64,000 nt of DNA, from contig NZ_JAOARI010000024.1 of the NCBI RefSeq assembly GCF_025210605.1, positions 1 through 64,000 of the forward strand, given 5' to 3'. Position 1 is the first letter of the stretch. Each line of letters begins with the position of its first letter. Below are positions 47,246 through 57,072 of this stretch, piece after piece. The DNA comes from Halodesulfovibrio sp. (GTDB lineage Bacteria; Desulfobacterota; Desulfovibrionia; Desulfovibrionales; Desulfovibrionaceae). The translations under genes were made by a program, and so were the position numbers. The notes under the pieces were generated by a model, which was given only the letters and a program-made list of their open reading frames with translations, was not told where the DNA came from and made no database searches.

Positions 47246-47485
47246 ATGGCAGCACGAAAGAAAAATTTTGAAACGCAGTTGAAGCGCCTTCAGACCATTG
47301 TTGAATCATTGGAAAACGGAGAGCTTGCGTTAGAAAAAAGCGTGGCATTGTATAAAGAAGGTATGACGTTATCAAAAGAATGCCGTACCCAGTTGGAAAA
47401 TGCACGGAATGAAATTCGTCTTTTTACTGAGGAAGGCGAAGTTCCTTTTGATGAAGAAAAAGCTGCTGAGACATCAGCAGAGTAG
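47246..47485 (+). CDS. xseB: Exodeoxyribonuclease VII small subunit
   Basis: XseB (79 residues) is the helical accessory subunit of exonuclease VII. The core [50 protein letters not shown] is typical, with an acidic C-terminal tail. The start is at 47246 (GAGAGAG upstream); upstream in-frame codons to 47183 are unlikely to be translated. It lies 150 nt after the M23 gene and 12 nt before ispA. Confidence 0.96.
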   Translation: MAARKKNFETQLKRLQTIVESLENGELALEKSVALYKEGMTLSKECRTQLENARNEIRLFTEEGEVPFDEEKAAETSAE

Positions 47486-47497
47486 GTGGAATAAAGA

Positions 47498-48403
47498 ATG
47501 ACGATGATGAGTGCGCAGGAGTTTAAATCCGTGCTTAAAACAGAGGCTGATGCTGTCGAAAATTATCTTTCTACCTGCTTGCATAATAGAAATATTCCTC
47601 AACGTTTGCAGGCTGCTATGGAATATAGTTTGCTGGCGGGGGGAAAGCGCCTGCGCCCTGTTTTGTGTCTTGCGGTTGCCGCTATGCTTGGTGCTAAAAA
47701 AGAACACGTAATGCCCTTTGCTTCTGCCATTGAATGCATTCATTCGTATTCGCTTATTCACGATGATCTTCCTGCAATGGACGATGACGATCTGCGTCGC
47801 GGCAAGCCTTCCAATCATAAAGCTTTTGATGAAGCAACAGCAATATTGGCTGGCGACGGATTGCTGACCGAAGCATTTGTTTTGATGACTGAAACTGCAC
47901 AACATATTTCTGCGCCTTCAGTTCTTTCTGCTGTTAATACTGTGGCAGTTGCGGCGGGTTCTGGTGGTATGGTCGGCGGTCAGCAGCTGGATATGGATTT
48001 TACGGGGCGTAATGACGTTTCTCTTGAAGAATTGCAGACAATGCATGCTATGAAGACAGGCGCGTTGATTCGATGTTCTTGTGAATGTGGTGCAATCTTG
48101 GGTGGTGCCAGCGCAGAAGAACAACAGTGCATTCGAACATATGGTGCAAACATCGGTGCAGCATTCCAGATAGTTGATGATATTTTAGACGAGACTGGAA
48201 CTGAAGAAGAGCTTGGAAAGCCTGTCGGCAGTGATCTTGAACAAGGGAAAAATACCTATCCAAGCATGCTCGGAATTGAAAAAAGCCGAGAACTTGCTCA
48301 GGAACGTGTTGATACAGCCATTGAGCAACTCACAGCATTTGATGGAGCTGAGGCACTGTTTTTGCGTAAGCTGGCTCAGTACATTATTGACAGAGTGTCA
48401 TAA
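47498..48403 (+). CDS. ispA: Polyprenyl (farnesyl/geranyl) diphosphate synthase
   Basis: This 301-residue short-chain prenyl transferase joins isopentenyl diphosphate units. The first Asp-rich motif (HDDLPAMDDDDLRRG) and the second (VDDILDETG) bind magnesium and substrates; the residues before the first motif fit FPP or GGPP synthases. The product length cannot be read from sequence. It precedes dxs, the first MEP-pathway gene, 68 nt downstream. Confidence 0.95.
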   Translation: MTMMSAQEFKSVLKTEADAVENYLSTCLHNRNIPQRLQAAMEYSLLAGGKRLRPVLCLAVAAMLGAKKEHVMPFASAIECIHSYSLIHDDLPAMDDDDLRRGKPSNHKAFDEATAILAGDGLLTEAFVLMTETAQHISAPSVLSAVNTVAVAAGSGGMVGGQQLDMDFTGRNDVSLEELQTMHAMKTGALIRCSCECGAILGGASAEEQQCIRTYGANIGAAFQIVDDILDETGTEEELGKPVGSDLEQGKNTYPSMLGIEKSRELAQERVDTAIEQLTAFDGAEALFLRKLAQYIIDRVS

Positions 48404-48471
48404 AGAGTACACTACCTTTATCAGCAAATGGTATGATGCTTCATTCCTAACTACTAGCACCCGGATTTATA

Positions 48472-50385
48472 ATGCCTGATAAGAGCCAATCTACTCCTCG
48501 TCTTATAGACAGCATTAACTTGCCGTCGGATGTTCGCAAGCTCGATCAAGCTCAGCTTGAGCGCCTTGCAGGGGAGTTGCGAGAAGAAATAATTTCCGTA
48601 GTTTCTCAGACAGGTGGTCACCTAGCTCCTTCTCTTGGGGTTGTTGAGCTAACACTTGCGCTGATGTCTGTTTTTGATTTCGATCATGATAAATTAGTGT
48701 GGGATGTAGGACATCAGGCGTATGCCTGGAAATTATTAACCGGACGTAAGGATGAGTTCCATACCCTGCGAACCAAAGATGGTGTAAGCGGTTTTCCTAA
48801 AATGGCGGAAAGCCCGTACGATCATTTCGGAGTGGGGCACTCCTCTACATCAATTTCTGCTGCATTGGGTATGACTGTAGCCAGAGAGCTTTCCGGCAAA
48901 AAGAATGAAGTCATTTCTGTTATTGGTGATGGTTCTATGACTGCCGGTCTTGCGTTCGAAGGACTTAATCAGGCGGGGCATGTAGATAAAAAAATGCTCG
49001 TTATTTTGAATGATAACGAAATGTCTATCTCCAAAAATGTCGGCGCAATGTCACATTTTATGTCACGTAACTTGTCTTCCCGCTGGGTTCGGCGTTTCAA
49101 AAAAGATGTTGAAACTATTTTGAACGCGGTTCCTGCCATCGGTGAAGAAATGCTTAACTATGCTCGCCGCAGTGAACATAGCCTCAAAAGTTTTTTTACC
49201 CCCGGTATGTTGTTTGAAGCATTTCATTTCAACTACATGGGACCTATCGACGGGCACGACATTAAAGCATTGCAGCGTGCTTTTAGACTATATCAGGATT
49301 TGGATGAACCTGTTTTGCTTCATGTCCTTACCAAAAAAGGTAAGGGGTATGCTCCTGCTGAATCCAATCCGACATTTTTCCATGGTGTAGGGCGGTTTGA
49401 ACCGGAAACAGGGCAAGCCAAGAAGGTTGCCAAGCTTAATGCGGTTCCAACCTACACTGAAGTATTCGGGAATACGCTGTGCGATCTTGCTGAGCAGGAT
49501 GACCGTATTGTTGCTATTACAGCAGCTATGCCGGAAGGTACGGGCACTGCCTGCTTTGAAAAGAAATTTTCTGAACGTTTTGTTGATGTGGGCATCTGTG
49601 AACAGCACGCGGTTACTTTTGCCGCAGGATTGGCAACACAGGGGTACCGTCCATTTGTCGCTATTTATTCAACATTTATGCAGCGTGCGTACGACCAGAT
49701 TGTGCACGATGTTTGTTTGCAGAATCTGCCTGTCACATTCTGCCTCGACCGTGGCGGCATTGTCGGTGAAGATGGACCAACCCATCACGGTGTATTTGAT
49801 TTAAGCTACATGCGTCATATTCCAAATATGACAGTGCTTGTGCCATCTAACGAATCTGAGTTAGCGGACTGCATGGCAACTGCTCTCGCGCATGATGGAC
49901 CTGTTGCTATCCGTTATCCACGCGGTGCAGGATACGGTGTTCCACTAAAAGAAAAGCCTGAGCCGTTTACAATTGGAACCGGCGAAGTGTTGCTGGAAGG
50001 TAGCGGCGTAGCTGTTGTTGCAGTTGGTTCCCGCACATATCCAGCGCTTGAAGCGGTAAAAGAGCTTGCGGCGGAAACTGGAAAACAGGCAACAGTTTTT
50101 AATGCCCGTTGCGTTAAGCCGTTGCCGAAAGAGCAATTGCTCGAATTAGCAAGCACCCACGACTCCCTTTTGCTGCTTGAAGAAAATGCATTGCAAGGTG
50201 GTTTTTCTTCTGCGGTGTTGGAATTGTTATCTGACAATGACGCTCTTCAAAACTGTAGAGTGAAGCGTTTGGGAATTCCAGATCAATGGGTAGAACATGG
50301 TGCTCAGGTAGAATTGCGTGAGCAGCTTGGAATCAATAAAAGTGGAATTAAACAAGCTGTTCAGGATTTATTTGCTAAAAAATAG
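48472..50385 (+). CDS. dxs: 1-deoxy-D-xylulose-5-phosphate synthase
   Basis: Dxs (637 residues) condenses pyruvate and glyceraldehyde 3-phosphate in the first step of the MEP pathway. The thiamine-diphosphate motif GDGSMTAGLAFEGLNQAG and the conserved GHSSTSISAALG and VALPAGTGT-like MPEGTGT regions are present, as is the transketolase C-terminal domain. It is the last gene of the xseA-ispA-dxs group and ends at a bidirectional terminator. Confidence 0.97.
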   Translation: MPDKSQSTPRLIDSINLPSDVRKLDQAQLERLAGELREEIISVVSQTGGHLAPSLGVVELTLALMSVFDFDHDKLVWDVGHQAYAWKLLTGRKDEFHTLRTKDGVSGFPKMAESPYDHFGVGHSSTSISAALGMTVARELSGKKNEVISVIGDGSMTAGLAFEGLNQAGHVDKKMLVILNDNEMSISKNVGAMSHFMSRNLSSRWVRRFKKDVETILNAVPAIGEEMLNYARRSEHSLKSFFTPGMLFEAFHFNYMGPIDGHDIKALQRAFRLYQDLDEPVLLHVLTKKGKGYAPAESNPTFFHGVGRFEPETGQAKKVAKLNAVPTYTEVFGNTLCDLAEQDDRIVAITAAMPEGTGTACFEKKFSERFVDVGICEQHAVTFAAGLATQGYRPFVAIYSTFMQRAYDQIVHDVCLQNLPVTFCLDRGGIVGEDGPTHHGVFDLSYMRHIPNMTVLVPSNESELADCMATALAHDGPVAIRYPRGAGYGVPLKEKPEPFTIGTGEVLLEGSGVAVVAVGSRTYPALEAVKELAAETGKQATVFNARCVKPLPKEQLLELASTHDSLLLLEENALQGGFSSAVLELLSDNDALQNCRVKRLGIPDQWVEHGAQVELREQLGINKSGIKQAVQDLFAKK

Positions 50386-50460
50386 CTGTAAAAAATTACC
50401 TGTTCTTTTTTGCAGTGATCGCTACAGGCTTTCACTAGCAAGTGAGCTGTATATAAAAAT

Positions 50461-50497
50461 AACAAAGCCCCTTTCATTATGTGAAAGGGGCTTTGTT
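50461..50497. terminator. Bidirectional terminator between dxs and marC
   Basis: A 16-bp stem, AACAAAGCCCCTTTCA with TGAAAGGGGCTTTGTT, surrounds a 5-nt loop. Both sides are rich in A and T, and the two neighbouring genes converge here, so it can act for both. Confidence 0.88.
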
Positions 50498-50508
50498 TGT
50501 GGTGTGCT

Positions 50509-51123
50509 CTAAAATGTTTCAATAAACATGCGGATGCCATCTTCAAGCATCTGTACTGCCATAAAAATGAGGATAAGCCCCATGAGGCGCTCGGTCGCTC
50601 GCAATCCTCGTTGTCCGAGAATCTTTGTGAGAGAGGAGGCACATAACAGAATGATTGAGGTGACCAGCCAAGATAAAAAGATGGCTGTCAGAAGTTCCGC
50701 ATTACCATGTGGGCTTTCCTGAGAGCGCGCAGCGTACAACATTACTGCTGCAAGCAAGGAAGGACCAGCAAGAAGCGGAACAGCTATCGGCACAATAAAA
50801 GGGTCTTTCTCTAAATCGGAGGAAGCACCGTTTCCTTGTGGGAACACCATTTTCATTGAAATGATGAGCAGAATAATACCGCCCGCAATTCGTAATGTTG
50901 AATGATGGATATTTAATAGACCAAGCAGGCTGTCGCCGAGGAAGGTGAATAGAAGGATAATACCCAGAGCGATAACGACTTCGCGAAGCATGATCTGACG
51001 TTGCTGTTTGGGCGTAAAAGCACCAAGCATCGGCAAACATACAGCGGCGTTACCCAATGGGTCAAAAATCAGAAAGAGGGTGATAGCAATTTCAAAAATC
51101 ACCTGCCAGTTTAACTCCATCAT
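50509..51123 (-). CDS. MarC-family integral membrane protein
   Basis: This 204-residue protein has six hydrophobic segments and the family motif DPLGNAAVCLPML after the first helix. MarC (NAAT) proteins were once linked to multiple antibiotic resistance, but the transported compound is not established. It starts 3 nt after queD, so dnaE, queD and this gene probably share a transcript. Confidence 0.85.
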   Translation of the reverse strand: MMELNWQVIFEIAITLFLIFDPLGNAAVCLPMLGAFTPKQQRQIMLREVVIALGIILLFTFLGDSLLGLLNIHHSTLRIAGGIILLIISMKMVFPQGNGASSDLEKDPFIVPIAVPLLAGPSLLAAVMLYAARSQESPHGNAELLTAIFLSWLVTSIILLCASSLTKILGQRGLRATERLMGLILIFMAVQMLEDGIRMFIETF

Positions 51124-51126
51124 TAC

Positions 51127-51513
51127 TTATAACTCCAAATAGGTCGCGGACTGTGCAGCTTTTTCAGACACAGTTACAGAGTGAACACGCACGCCGTATG
51201 ATTCGATGCGTTTACCCAGTTCTTGATAAATGAAACGGGCGAGGTTTTCGGAAGACGGGTTCATTGCGTCAAACGGCGGAGTACAGTTCAAATCTTTATG
51301 GTCGATAAGCTCTGTTACTTCTTTCAGTTTGTTTTTCATTACTTTGAAGTCGAGCAGAATTTCTACATCTTCAGAAAGTTTGTCACCTTCTACCACAGCT
51401 TCAACGGCAAAGTTGTGCCCATGAATATTTTCGCATTTACCGTCATAATTGCGAAGTGCGTGTGCGGCTGCAAAGTCGGAACGAACCGTCAACCGCCAGA
51501 TACCGTTAGCCAT
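51127..51513 (-). CDS. queD: 6-carboxy-tetrahydropterin synthase
   Basis: QueD (128 residues) makes 6-carboxy-tetrahydropterin, the second step to queuosine and archaeosine. The zinc-binding histidines and catalytic Cys are in SDFAAAHALRNYDGKCENIHGHNF, with the catalytic glutamate in PSSENLARFIYQ. The length and motif spacing fit QueD rather than the eukaryal pterin synthase. The frame overlaps dnaE by 8 nt. No preQ1 riboswitch is near. Confidence 0.93.
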   Translation of the reverse strand: MANGIWRLTVRSDFAAAHALRNYDGKCENIHGHNFAVEAVVEGDKLSEDVEILLDFKVMKNKLKEVTELIDHKDLNCTPPFDAMNPSSENLARFIYQELGKRIESYGVRVHSVTVSEKAAQSATYLEL

Positions 51514-54500
51514 GTGTTACTCCTTTCCAGTTGGTGAAGTCTTTTTCAAATTGAGGACCCGGATGAATAGAGTACGCTTCATCCAGACTAAAAATTGCAT
51601 CAGAATCATTAATCATGGCACGTACGTAAACAGGTACAGGACCATTGTGTTTTATTAAAAGCTCTTTAAGTTCGGCGATTGCCTGCTGACACAGCTTTCC
51701 GTGCGGAATTTCGATAGTTGTCGGCTCAAGGTTGCACTGACATGCCTCAGTGAGTGATTCTACCTTTTCGCACAGCAGTTTAATCTCTTTTACTGCGTCT
51801 TCGTCATCAGAATCTTCATTGTTTTGCTGGTCACTGATGCGTGCGGTAAGCAGCAAAGGTTGTTCACTGTAGAGCAGCTCTTTTCCCTCTGCATACGCTT
51901 CTGGAAATACGACAAGTTCGCCGGAAGCGGTCAGGTCTTCGATATCCACAAACGCCATTTTGCTGCCTTTCTTGGTAATATGCTCTTTAATTGCAGTTAC
52001 CAGAATAGCGCATTTGATTTCTCCACCTTGATCGAGATCAACCGCTTCTTCAAGTGGTTGCAGGTGCAGACGATGTAGCTCGCGGCGGAATGGTTGCAGC
52101 GGGTGACTTGTCAAATAGAAGCCGAGAGCGTCTTTTTCAAATCGCAGCTTTTGTTCGTCATCAAATTCTTCGAGTGTCTGCTCTTCACAATCAAATCCAA
52201 TTCCACCAATAACTTTTGGTTCTTCGGAAATCATGGTGAATAAAGAAACTTGGTTAGAATCTTTGTCTTTTGCTTTTTTTTGTGCCTTGGCGACAACGCT
52301 ATCAAGTGCGGCAAGCATTCCTCGGCGAGAAACACCGAAGCAGTCCATCGCGCCGCCTTTAATCAAGTTTTCCAGAACTCGCTTGGTTACCTTGCGAAGG
52401 TTTACGCGGCAGGTGAGATCGAGCATAGATTGAAATTCACCGTCTTGCTCGCGTGCTTCCACAATTTCACGGATTGCCTCATCACCTACTGTTTTAATTG
52501 CGCCCAGACCAAAAATTACTTCGCCATTGTGCACAGTGAATTGTCTGCGTGATGCCTGAACGGTTGCCTGCTTAACTGCAACGTCCATGTCACGACATGC
52601 GGCAACATATTTAAGAACTTTATCTTGGTTACCCATTTCAGATGTCATGAGGGCAGCCATGAATTCTACAGGATAATGTACTTTAAGGTACGCAGTCCAA
52701 TATGAGATAAGAGCGTAGGCAGCGGAGTGAGATTTGTTAAAACCGTAGGCTGCGAACTGTTCCATTAAGTCGAAAATTTCTTCGGCTTTTTCTTTCGGAA
52801 TGTCGTTTTCTGCTGCACCGGCAACAAATTTAGTACGTTCCTGTGCCATTGCGTCGGCATTCTTTTTACCCATTGCTCGGCGGAGCAAATCCGCACCACC
52901 AAGGGTATAGTTGCCGACAATCTGGGCAATCTGCATTACCTGTTCCTGATATACGATAACTCCGTATGTCGGTTTCAGGCAGTCTTCAAGAGATGGCAGA
53001 GGGTATACAACAGGCACTTCGCCGTGTTTACGCTTAATGAATTCATCAACCATACCGGAGTTCAAAGGACCCGGACGGTAGAGGGCAAGCATAGCGATGA
53101 TGTCATCAAAACAACTCGGCTTGAGCATACGGAGGTAGGTACGCATGCCGGAAGATTCAACCTGAAAAATACCGTCCGTGTCGCCACGTTGATACAGCTC
53201 GTATGTAGGCTCATCGGTAAATGGCAGTGTGTCTAAATCCGGCTGTGGCTTTCCTGCAAAGCCGATGTTGTCAACGGCATCCTGAATAACCGTCATGGTG
53301 CGCAGACCGAGGAAGTCAAATTTTACAAGACCGACTTCTTCGACTTTTTTCATGTCGAACTGCGTTACCCTGCCGCCTTTTTTATCTCGGTACAGTGGCA
53401 GGTATTCCACCATAGGTTTGTCTGAAATAACAACACCCGCAGCATGCGTAGATGCATGGCGGCAAAGCCCTTCCAGACGCTGTGAAATATCAATAAGTTT
53501 GGTGACAGTAGGGTCGTTGCGATACAGGTCTGCAAGCTCCGGCTCTGCAACCAGCGCTTTTTGAATGGTCATTTTCATTTCATCAGGGATAAGTTTCGAA
53601 ATCTTATCGCCTTCCTGAAATGTGAGCCCCTGAGCACGGGCAACGTCTCGAATTACCGCTTTCGCCTTCATTTTACCGAAGGTAGTAATCTGCGCTACCT
53701 TGTTTTCCCCATACCGCTCCATGGTATAACGGATAACTTCCCCTCGGCGTCGTTCACAGAAGTCAACGTCGATATCCGGCATGGATACACGTTCAACGTT
53801 CAGGAATCGTTCAAAGAGTAAGTCATACGGAATCGGGTCAAGGTTGGTGATGCGCAAAGCCCATGCAACAATGGAACCCGCAGCAGAACCACGCCCAGGA
53901 CCTACTGGAATGCCGTTATCTTTCGCCCAGTTAATAAAGTCCTGAACAATGAGGAAGTAGGCAGGGAAGCCCATGTCATTAATAACTTTAAGTTCAAGCT
54001 CAAGCCTGTCCCAATAGACTTTTTCATCGATACTGTACGGAATGGTATCAATGCGCTTTTGCAGACCTTCGCGGCACATGCGACTGAATTCTTCAGCCAT
54101 GCTGACGCCTTCAGGAAGTTCATATTCAGGGAAGTAGTATTCACCGAGAGTGAGGTTGATATCAATTTCATCCGCAATTTTTACCGTGTTGGAAATAGCT
54201 TCCGGTACGTGTGAAAATGCGGCTTTCATTTCTTCAGGCGATTTGTAGTATAACTCTGTGGTATCAAAGCGCATGCGGCGTTCATCCTGAACCTTTGCAC
54301 CGGTCTGGATACAAAGCAGGGTGTCGTGCGCTTCAACATCGGAAGCATTCAGGTAGTGGCAGTCGTTAGTTGCAACAAGCGGTAAACCTGTGCGCTTGGA
54401 AAGTTCTATAAGTTTGTCGTTCAGCTCATCCTGCTCTTTCAAGCCGTTTGACTGAAGCTCAAGGTAGAATCTGTCAGGGAAAATTTCTGCATACTCGCGT

Positions 54501-54976
54501 GCAATTTCTTCAGCTTCGTCCATGGTGTTGTTCAGCAGGTAGCGTGGAACTTCGCCAGCGAGACATGCGGACAGAGCGATAAGGTTGTCGCTGAATTTGC
54601 GTAAAATTTCTTTGCTTACACGCGGCTTGTAGTGGAAGCCGTTAATGCAGCCTTCTGTAACAATCTCACAAAGGTTTTTGTAGCCTTCTTCGTTTTTGGC
54701 AAGCAAAACCAAGTGGTAGCGCTTTTTAGCCATTTCACCGGTTTTTTCTGTATGATCTCCGTGCGATACATACACCTCACACCCGATGATTGGCTTGATT
54801 CCGGCTTTTTTTGCCATGAGATAAAAATAGACGGCACCGTACATATTACCGTGGTCAGTAATGGCTACGGCAGGCATGTTAAACTCAGAAGCCTTTTGAC
54901 AAAGGTCTTCTAAACGGATAGCGCCATCAAGAAGGCTGTATTCTGTATGACAGTGTAAATGTACAAAATCTGACAT
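51506..54976 (-). CDS. dnaE: DNA polymerase III alpha subunit
   Basis: DnaE (1156 residues) is the replicative polymerase. It has an N-terminal PHP domain (HLHCHTEYSLLDGAIR), the catalytic palm aspartates in MPDIDVDFCERRRGE, the finger region (FGKMKAKAVIRDVAR), and C-terminal HhH, OB and tau-binding parts. I prefer ATG 54976; a TTG at 54985 could add three residues and neither has a strong ribosome site. Length is normal for DnaE1. The C-terminus overlaps queD. Confidence 0.96.
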   Translation of the reverse strand: MSDFVHLHCHTEYSLLDGAIRLEDLCQKASEFNMPAVAITDHGNMYGAVYFYLMAKKAGIKPIIGCEVYVSHGDHTEKTGEMAKKRYHLVLLAKNEEGYKNLCEIVTEGCINGFHYKPRVSKEILRKFSDNLIALSACLAGEVPRYLLNNTMDEAEEIAREYAEIFPDRFYLELQSNGLKEQDELNDKLIELSKRTGLPLVATNDCHYLNASDVEAHDTLLCIQTGAKVQDERRMRFDTTELYYKSPEEMKAAFSHVPEAISNTVKIADEIDINLTLGEYYFPEYELPEGVSMAEEFSRMCREGLQKRIDTIPYSIDEKVYWDRLELELKVINDMGFPAYFLIVQDFINWAKDNGIPVGPGRGSAAGSIVAWALRITNLDPIPYDLLFERFLNVERVSMPDIDVDFCERRRGEVIRYTMERYGENKVAQITTFGKMKAKAVIRDVARAQGLTFQEGDKISKLIPDEMKMTIQKALVAEPELADLYRNDPTVTKLIDISQRLEGLCRHASTHAAGVVISDKPMVEYLPLYRDKKGGRVTQFDMKKVEEVGLVKFDFLGLRTMTVIQDAVDNIGFAGKPQPDLDTLPFTDEPTYELYQRGDTDGIFQVESSGMRTYLRMLKPSCFDDIIAMLALYRPGPLNSGMVDEFIKRKHGEVPVVYPLPSLEDCLKPTYGVIVYQEQVMQIAQIVGNYTLGGADLLRRAMGKKNADAMAQERTKFVAGAAENDIPKEKAEEIFDLMEQFAAYGFNKSHSAAYALISYWTAYLKVHYPVEFMAALMTSEMGNQDKVLKYVAACRDMDVAVKQATVQASRRQFTVHNGEVIFGLGAIKTVGDEAIREIVEAREQDGEFQSMLDLTCRVNLRKVTKRVLENLIKGGAMDCFGVSRRGMLAALDSVVAKAQKKAKDKDSNQVSLFTMISEEPKVIGGIGFDCEEQTLEEFDDEQKLRFEKDALGFYLTSHPLQPFRRELHRLHLQPLEEAVDLDQGGEIKCAILVTAIKEHITKKGSKMAFVDIEDLTASGELVVFPEAYAEGKELLYSEQPLLLTARISDQQNNEDSDDEDAVKEIKLLCEKVESLTEACQCNLEPTTIEIPHGKLCQQAIAELKELLIKHNGPVPVYVRAMINDSDAIFSLDEAYSIHPGPQFEKDFTNWKGVTHG

Positions 54977-55361
54977 GGCTCGCAACTATTGTGGAAGGTT
55001 TTTGGGCACTGCTTTTAAATTGATGACAGCTCCGCATATGACGGAAGAATGGCAAAGCGATCAGCGACCTGTTTGTAAATTTCTACTGGGTTCTTGTCTG
55101 ACAGTAATATTGTAAGCTGGCAGGTAAGAATTTTGTCAGCAGGTTAAGTTATAGCATCTGTTTTGCAGAACAACTGATACAATTGAATGTCGCCTGAAAC
55201 TAACAGAATCAATACGTTGGGACAACAGAATTTCCTCTACGTACGTGTACTGGGCTGAAAAAAATGAACAATGTTTTTTGTGTGCACGTTTGGGATGTAA
55301 CACGGTGGAAATTACTGTTGCCACTGACTAGCGAAGAGCAGGTGTAATACCGGAGGTTGTA
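54977..55361. other. Intergenic region between dnaE and the small membrane-protein gene
   Basis: This divergent spacer of 385 bp holds no gene I can support. A possible sigma-70 promoter for the downstream operon is TTGGGA followed after 17 nt by TACTGT (about 55289-55317). GGAGG (55352-55356) is the ribosome site of the next gene. Confidence 0.4.
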
Positions 55362-55655
55362 GTGTTTGAAAAGTTTTTATCTTGGCTTCAGAGCGTAGTT
55401 GAATCCAAAACATTGGATGAAGCCGTCACTAATTTTATTTCGACACGATATGGGCAGTATGCTCTTATATTTATATTTTTCATGTTTATCATCATCTACT
55501 TGCGTACTCTTTTCGGACCAAAGGGATTTTTTAGAGAGAAGAAGTGGGATGAGTGGAATGAGGAAGCAGAGTCTACAGCAAAAGCAGAGAAAGCCGCAGC
55601 AGATGCTCAGGCAGCGTTGGACGCAAAAGAAAAAGAAAGTGCAACGGATAAGTAG
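55362..55655 (+). CDS. Small single-span membrane protein of unknown function
   Basis: This 97-residue protein has one membrane helix (about residues 33-50, ALIFIFFMFIIIYLRTLF) between a short N-terminal segment and a long charged C-terminal helix rich in Ala, Glu and Lys (55-97) that would face the cytoplasm and may form a coiled coil. Translation starts at GTG 55362 behind GGAGG. It is the first gene of a three-gene operon with an HD hydrolase and a methyltransferase-like protein; only 2 nt separate it from the next. I do not recognise the family. Confidence 0.7.
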   Translation: MFEKFLSWLQSVVESKTLDEAVTNFISTRYGQYALIFIFFMFIIIYLRTLFGPKGFFREKKWDEWNEEAESTAKAEKAAADAQAALDAKEKESATDK

Positions 55656-55657
55656 GA

Positions 55658-56461
55658 ATGCTCTCGGAACTTTCGCCGTATCTCGAATGGTTTGCGCAAT
55701 ATGTTGAGCGGTACACTCAGCAAAGCAGTAATGAGCAGCAATATATTGATTTAAAACGTGACCATACGTTGCGTGTTCTTGATAATGCAGCACAGATAGC
55801 AGCGACGCTTTCCTTGGACTCAGATCTGCGGAAAGCTGCATTGCTTGGTGCGCTTTTTCATGATGTAGGGCGCTTCGAGCAGTACAAGGTTTACAAAACA
55901 TACAGTGATCGAAACTCTGTTAATCACGGGCTGCTTGGATGTCGCATATTGCGCCATGAAAATGTGCTTGCCGGTGAGTCAAGAGAGATGCAGCAAGCAG
56001 TGCGGGCAGTAGTTGCTTTGCATAATAAATTTTCATTACCTGCAATGCTGCCTAACCATATCCGCGTTGCTACAACCATTGTCCGTGACAGCGATAAATT
56101 GGATATTTTTCCTGTGCTTGTTTCGAATTTTACACATGACGGATCAAAAAGTGATGTTGTAACGCTTGGTCTTAAAGATGGTGCAGAATTATACACACCT
56201 CAAATTTTACATAACGTTCTGCATGGTGAACCTGTTCGATATGTAGACATGCAGTATGTGAATGACTTTAAGCTGCTGCTTTCAAGTTGGGTTTTCGGTC
56301 TGGAGTATCGCACAGCTATGCAGTTGATGCATGAGCGTGGTGTCATGGAGCAGTTGTTGGAGACGCTGCCTGCATTACCGGAGATGGCTGACGTGAAAAA
56401 TGTTGTTCGTGAAGAAATACAGCGTGTGCTGAAAACCAATTCTGAAAAGAAGGGTAAATAG
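55658..56461 (+). CDS. HD-domain phosphohydrolase
   Basis: This 267-residue protein has the HD metal-binding series: DHTLRVLDNA (first H), FHDVGRFEQ (HD pair), HNKFS (H) and RDSDKLDIF (final D). That order fits hydrolases acting on nucleotides or phosphate esters. The sequence is not like SpoT or a GYP domain, and no partner domain is present, so the substrate is unknown. It starts 2 nt after the small membrane protein, hinting that the two act together at the membrane. Confidence 0.8.
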   Translation: MLSELSPYLEWFAQYVERYTQQSSNEQQYIDLKRDHTLRVLDNAAQIAATLSLDSDLRKAALLGALFHDVGRFEQYKVYKTYSDRNSVNHGLLGCRILRHENVLAGESREMQQAVRAVVALHNKFSLPAMLPNHIRVATTIVRDSDKLDIFPVLVSNFTHDGSKSDVVTLGLKDGAELYTPQILHNVLHGEPVRYVDMQYVNDFKLLLSSWVFGLEYRTAMQLMHERGVMEQLLETLPALPEMADVKNVVREEIQRVLKTNSEKKGK

Positions 56462-56462
56462 C

Positions 56463-57032
56463 ATGTGCGCTATGAAGTCTTTTTTGTGGAAGAAGCTTAT
56501 CACAAGCACTGTAACGCAGGCAGTAGCTTTGACGCAGAGCACTGGTGCAAAACGAGTATTGGTTCTCGGAGAGAATACTGATTCGTTGCAATCTGCCTTA
56601 GCGGAGTCTGTTAATCAGATTGAATCAATCGATATCAATACGCTGTATTCTATTTTTTCTTATTCACAAGAAAACCCTAAAGCCCCAGTCCCAACCTTAT
56701 CAGTCGCAGACGGAACCTACGATCTTTGTATTGTCAGCTTTTCCTTACATCAATTCGAACCTGAAACAGCAGAGCGTATTGTTCGAGAATGTTTGCGTAT
56801 TGCTCCTAAGGCATTGCTGATTGATTTTGCTCTTGCAGAACGCAATATAGAGCTCCCCTCCCAATATATTTGCTCCCTTGCAGAACAGTTTTTTCATGGT
56901 GGGCATTGGGATATTTATCAACACTATGTGCGAGTAGGGGCACTGCATGGCATTGCACATCGTGCTGAGGCTAGTGAACTTGCAAATGTGACAGTGTGGG
57001 GCGGTGGTGTACGGTTATTGCTCATTGGCTAG
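56463..57032 (+). CDS. Degenerate class I SAM-dependent methyltransferase-like protein
   Basis: This 189-residue protein has the order of a Rossmann-type methyltransferase: a motif I strand (RVLVLGENT) lacking the usual GxGxG loop, motif IV-like YDLCIVSFSLHQFEPETAERIVRECLRIAPKALLIDF, and a short C-terminal half. The missing glycine loop makes SAM binding uncertain, so it may be a non-catalytic relative. It follows the HD gene after 1 nt. Confidence 0.7.
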   Translation: MCAMKSFLWKKLITSTVTQAVALTQSTGAKRVLVLGENTDSLQSALAESVNQIESIDINTLYSIFSYSQENPKAPVPTLSVADGTYDLCIVSFSLHQFEPETAERIVRECLRIAPKALLIDFALAERNIELPSQYICSLAEQFFHGGHWDIYQHYVRVGALHGIAHRAEASELANVTVWGGGVRLLLIG

Positions 57033-57072
57033 CAGTAAGTTAGCCTTTTCTACTAGGTGTGTTTATTAATCA

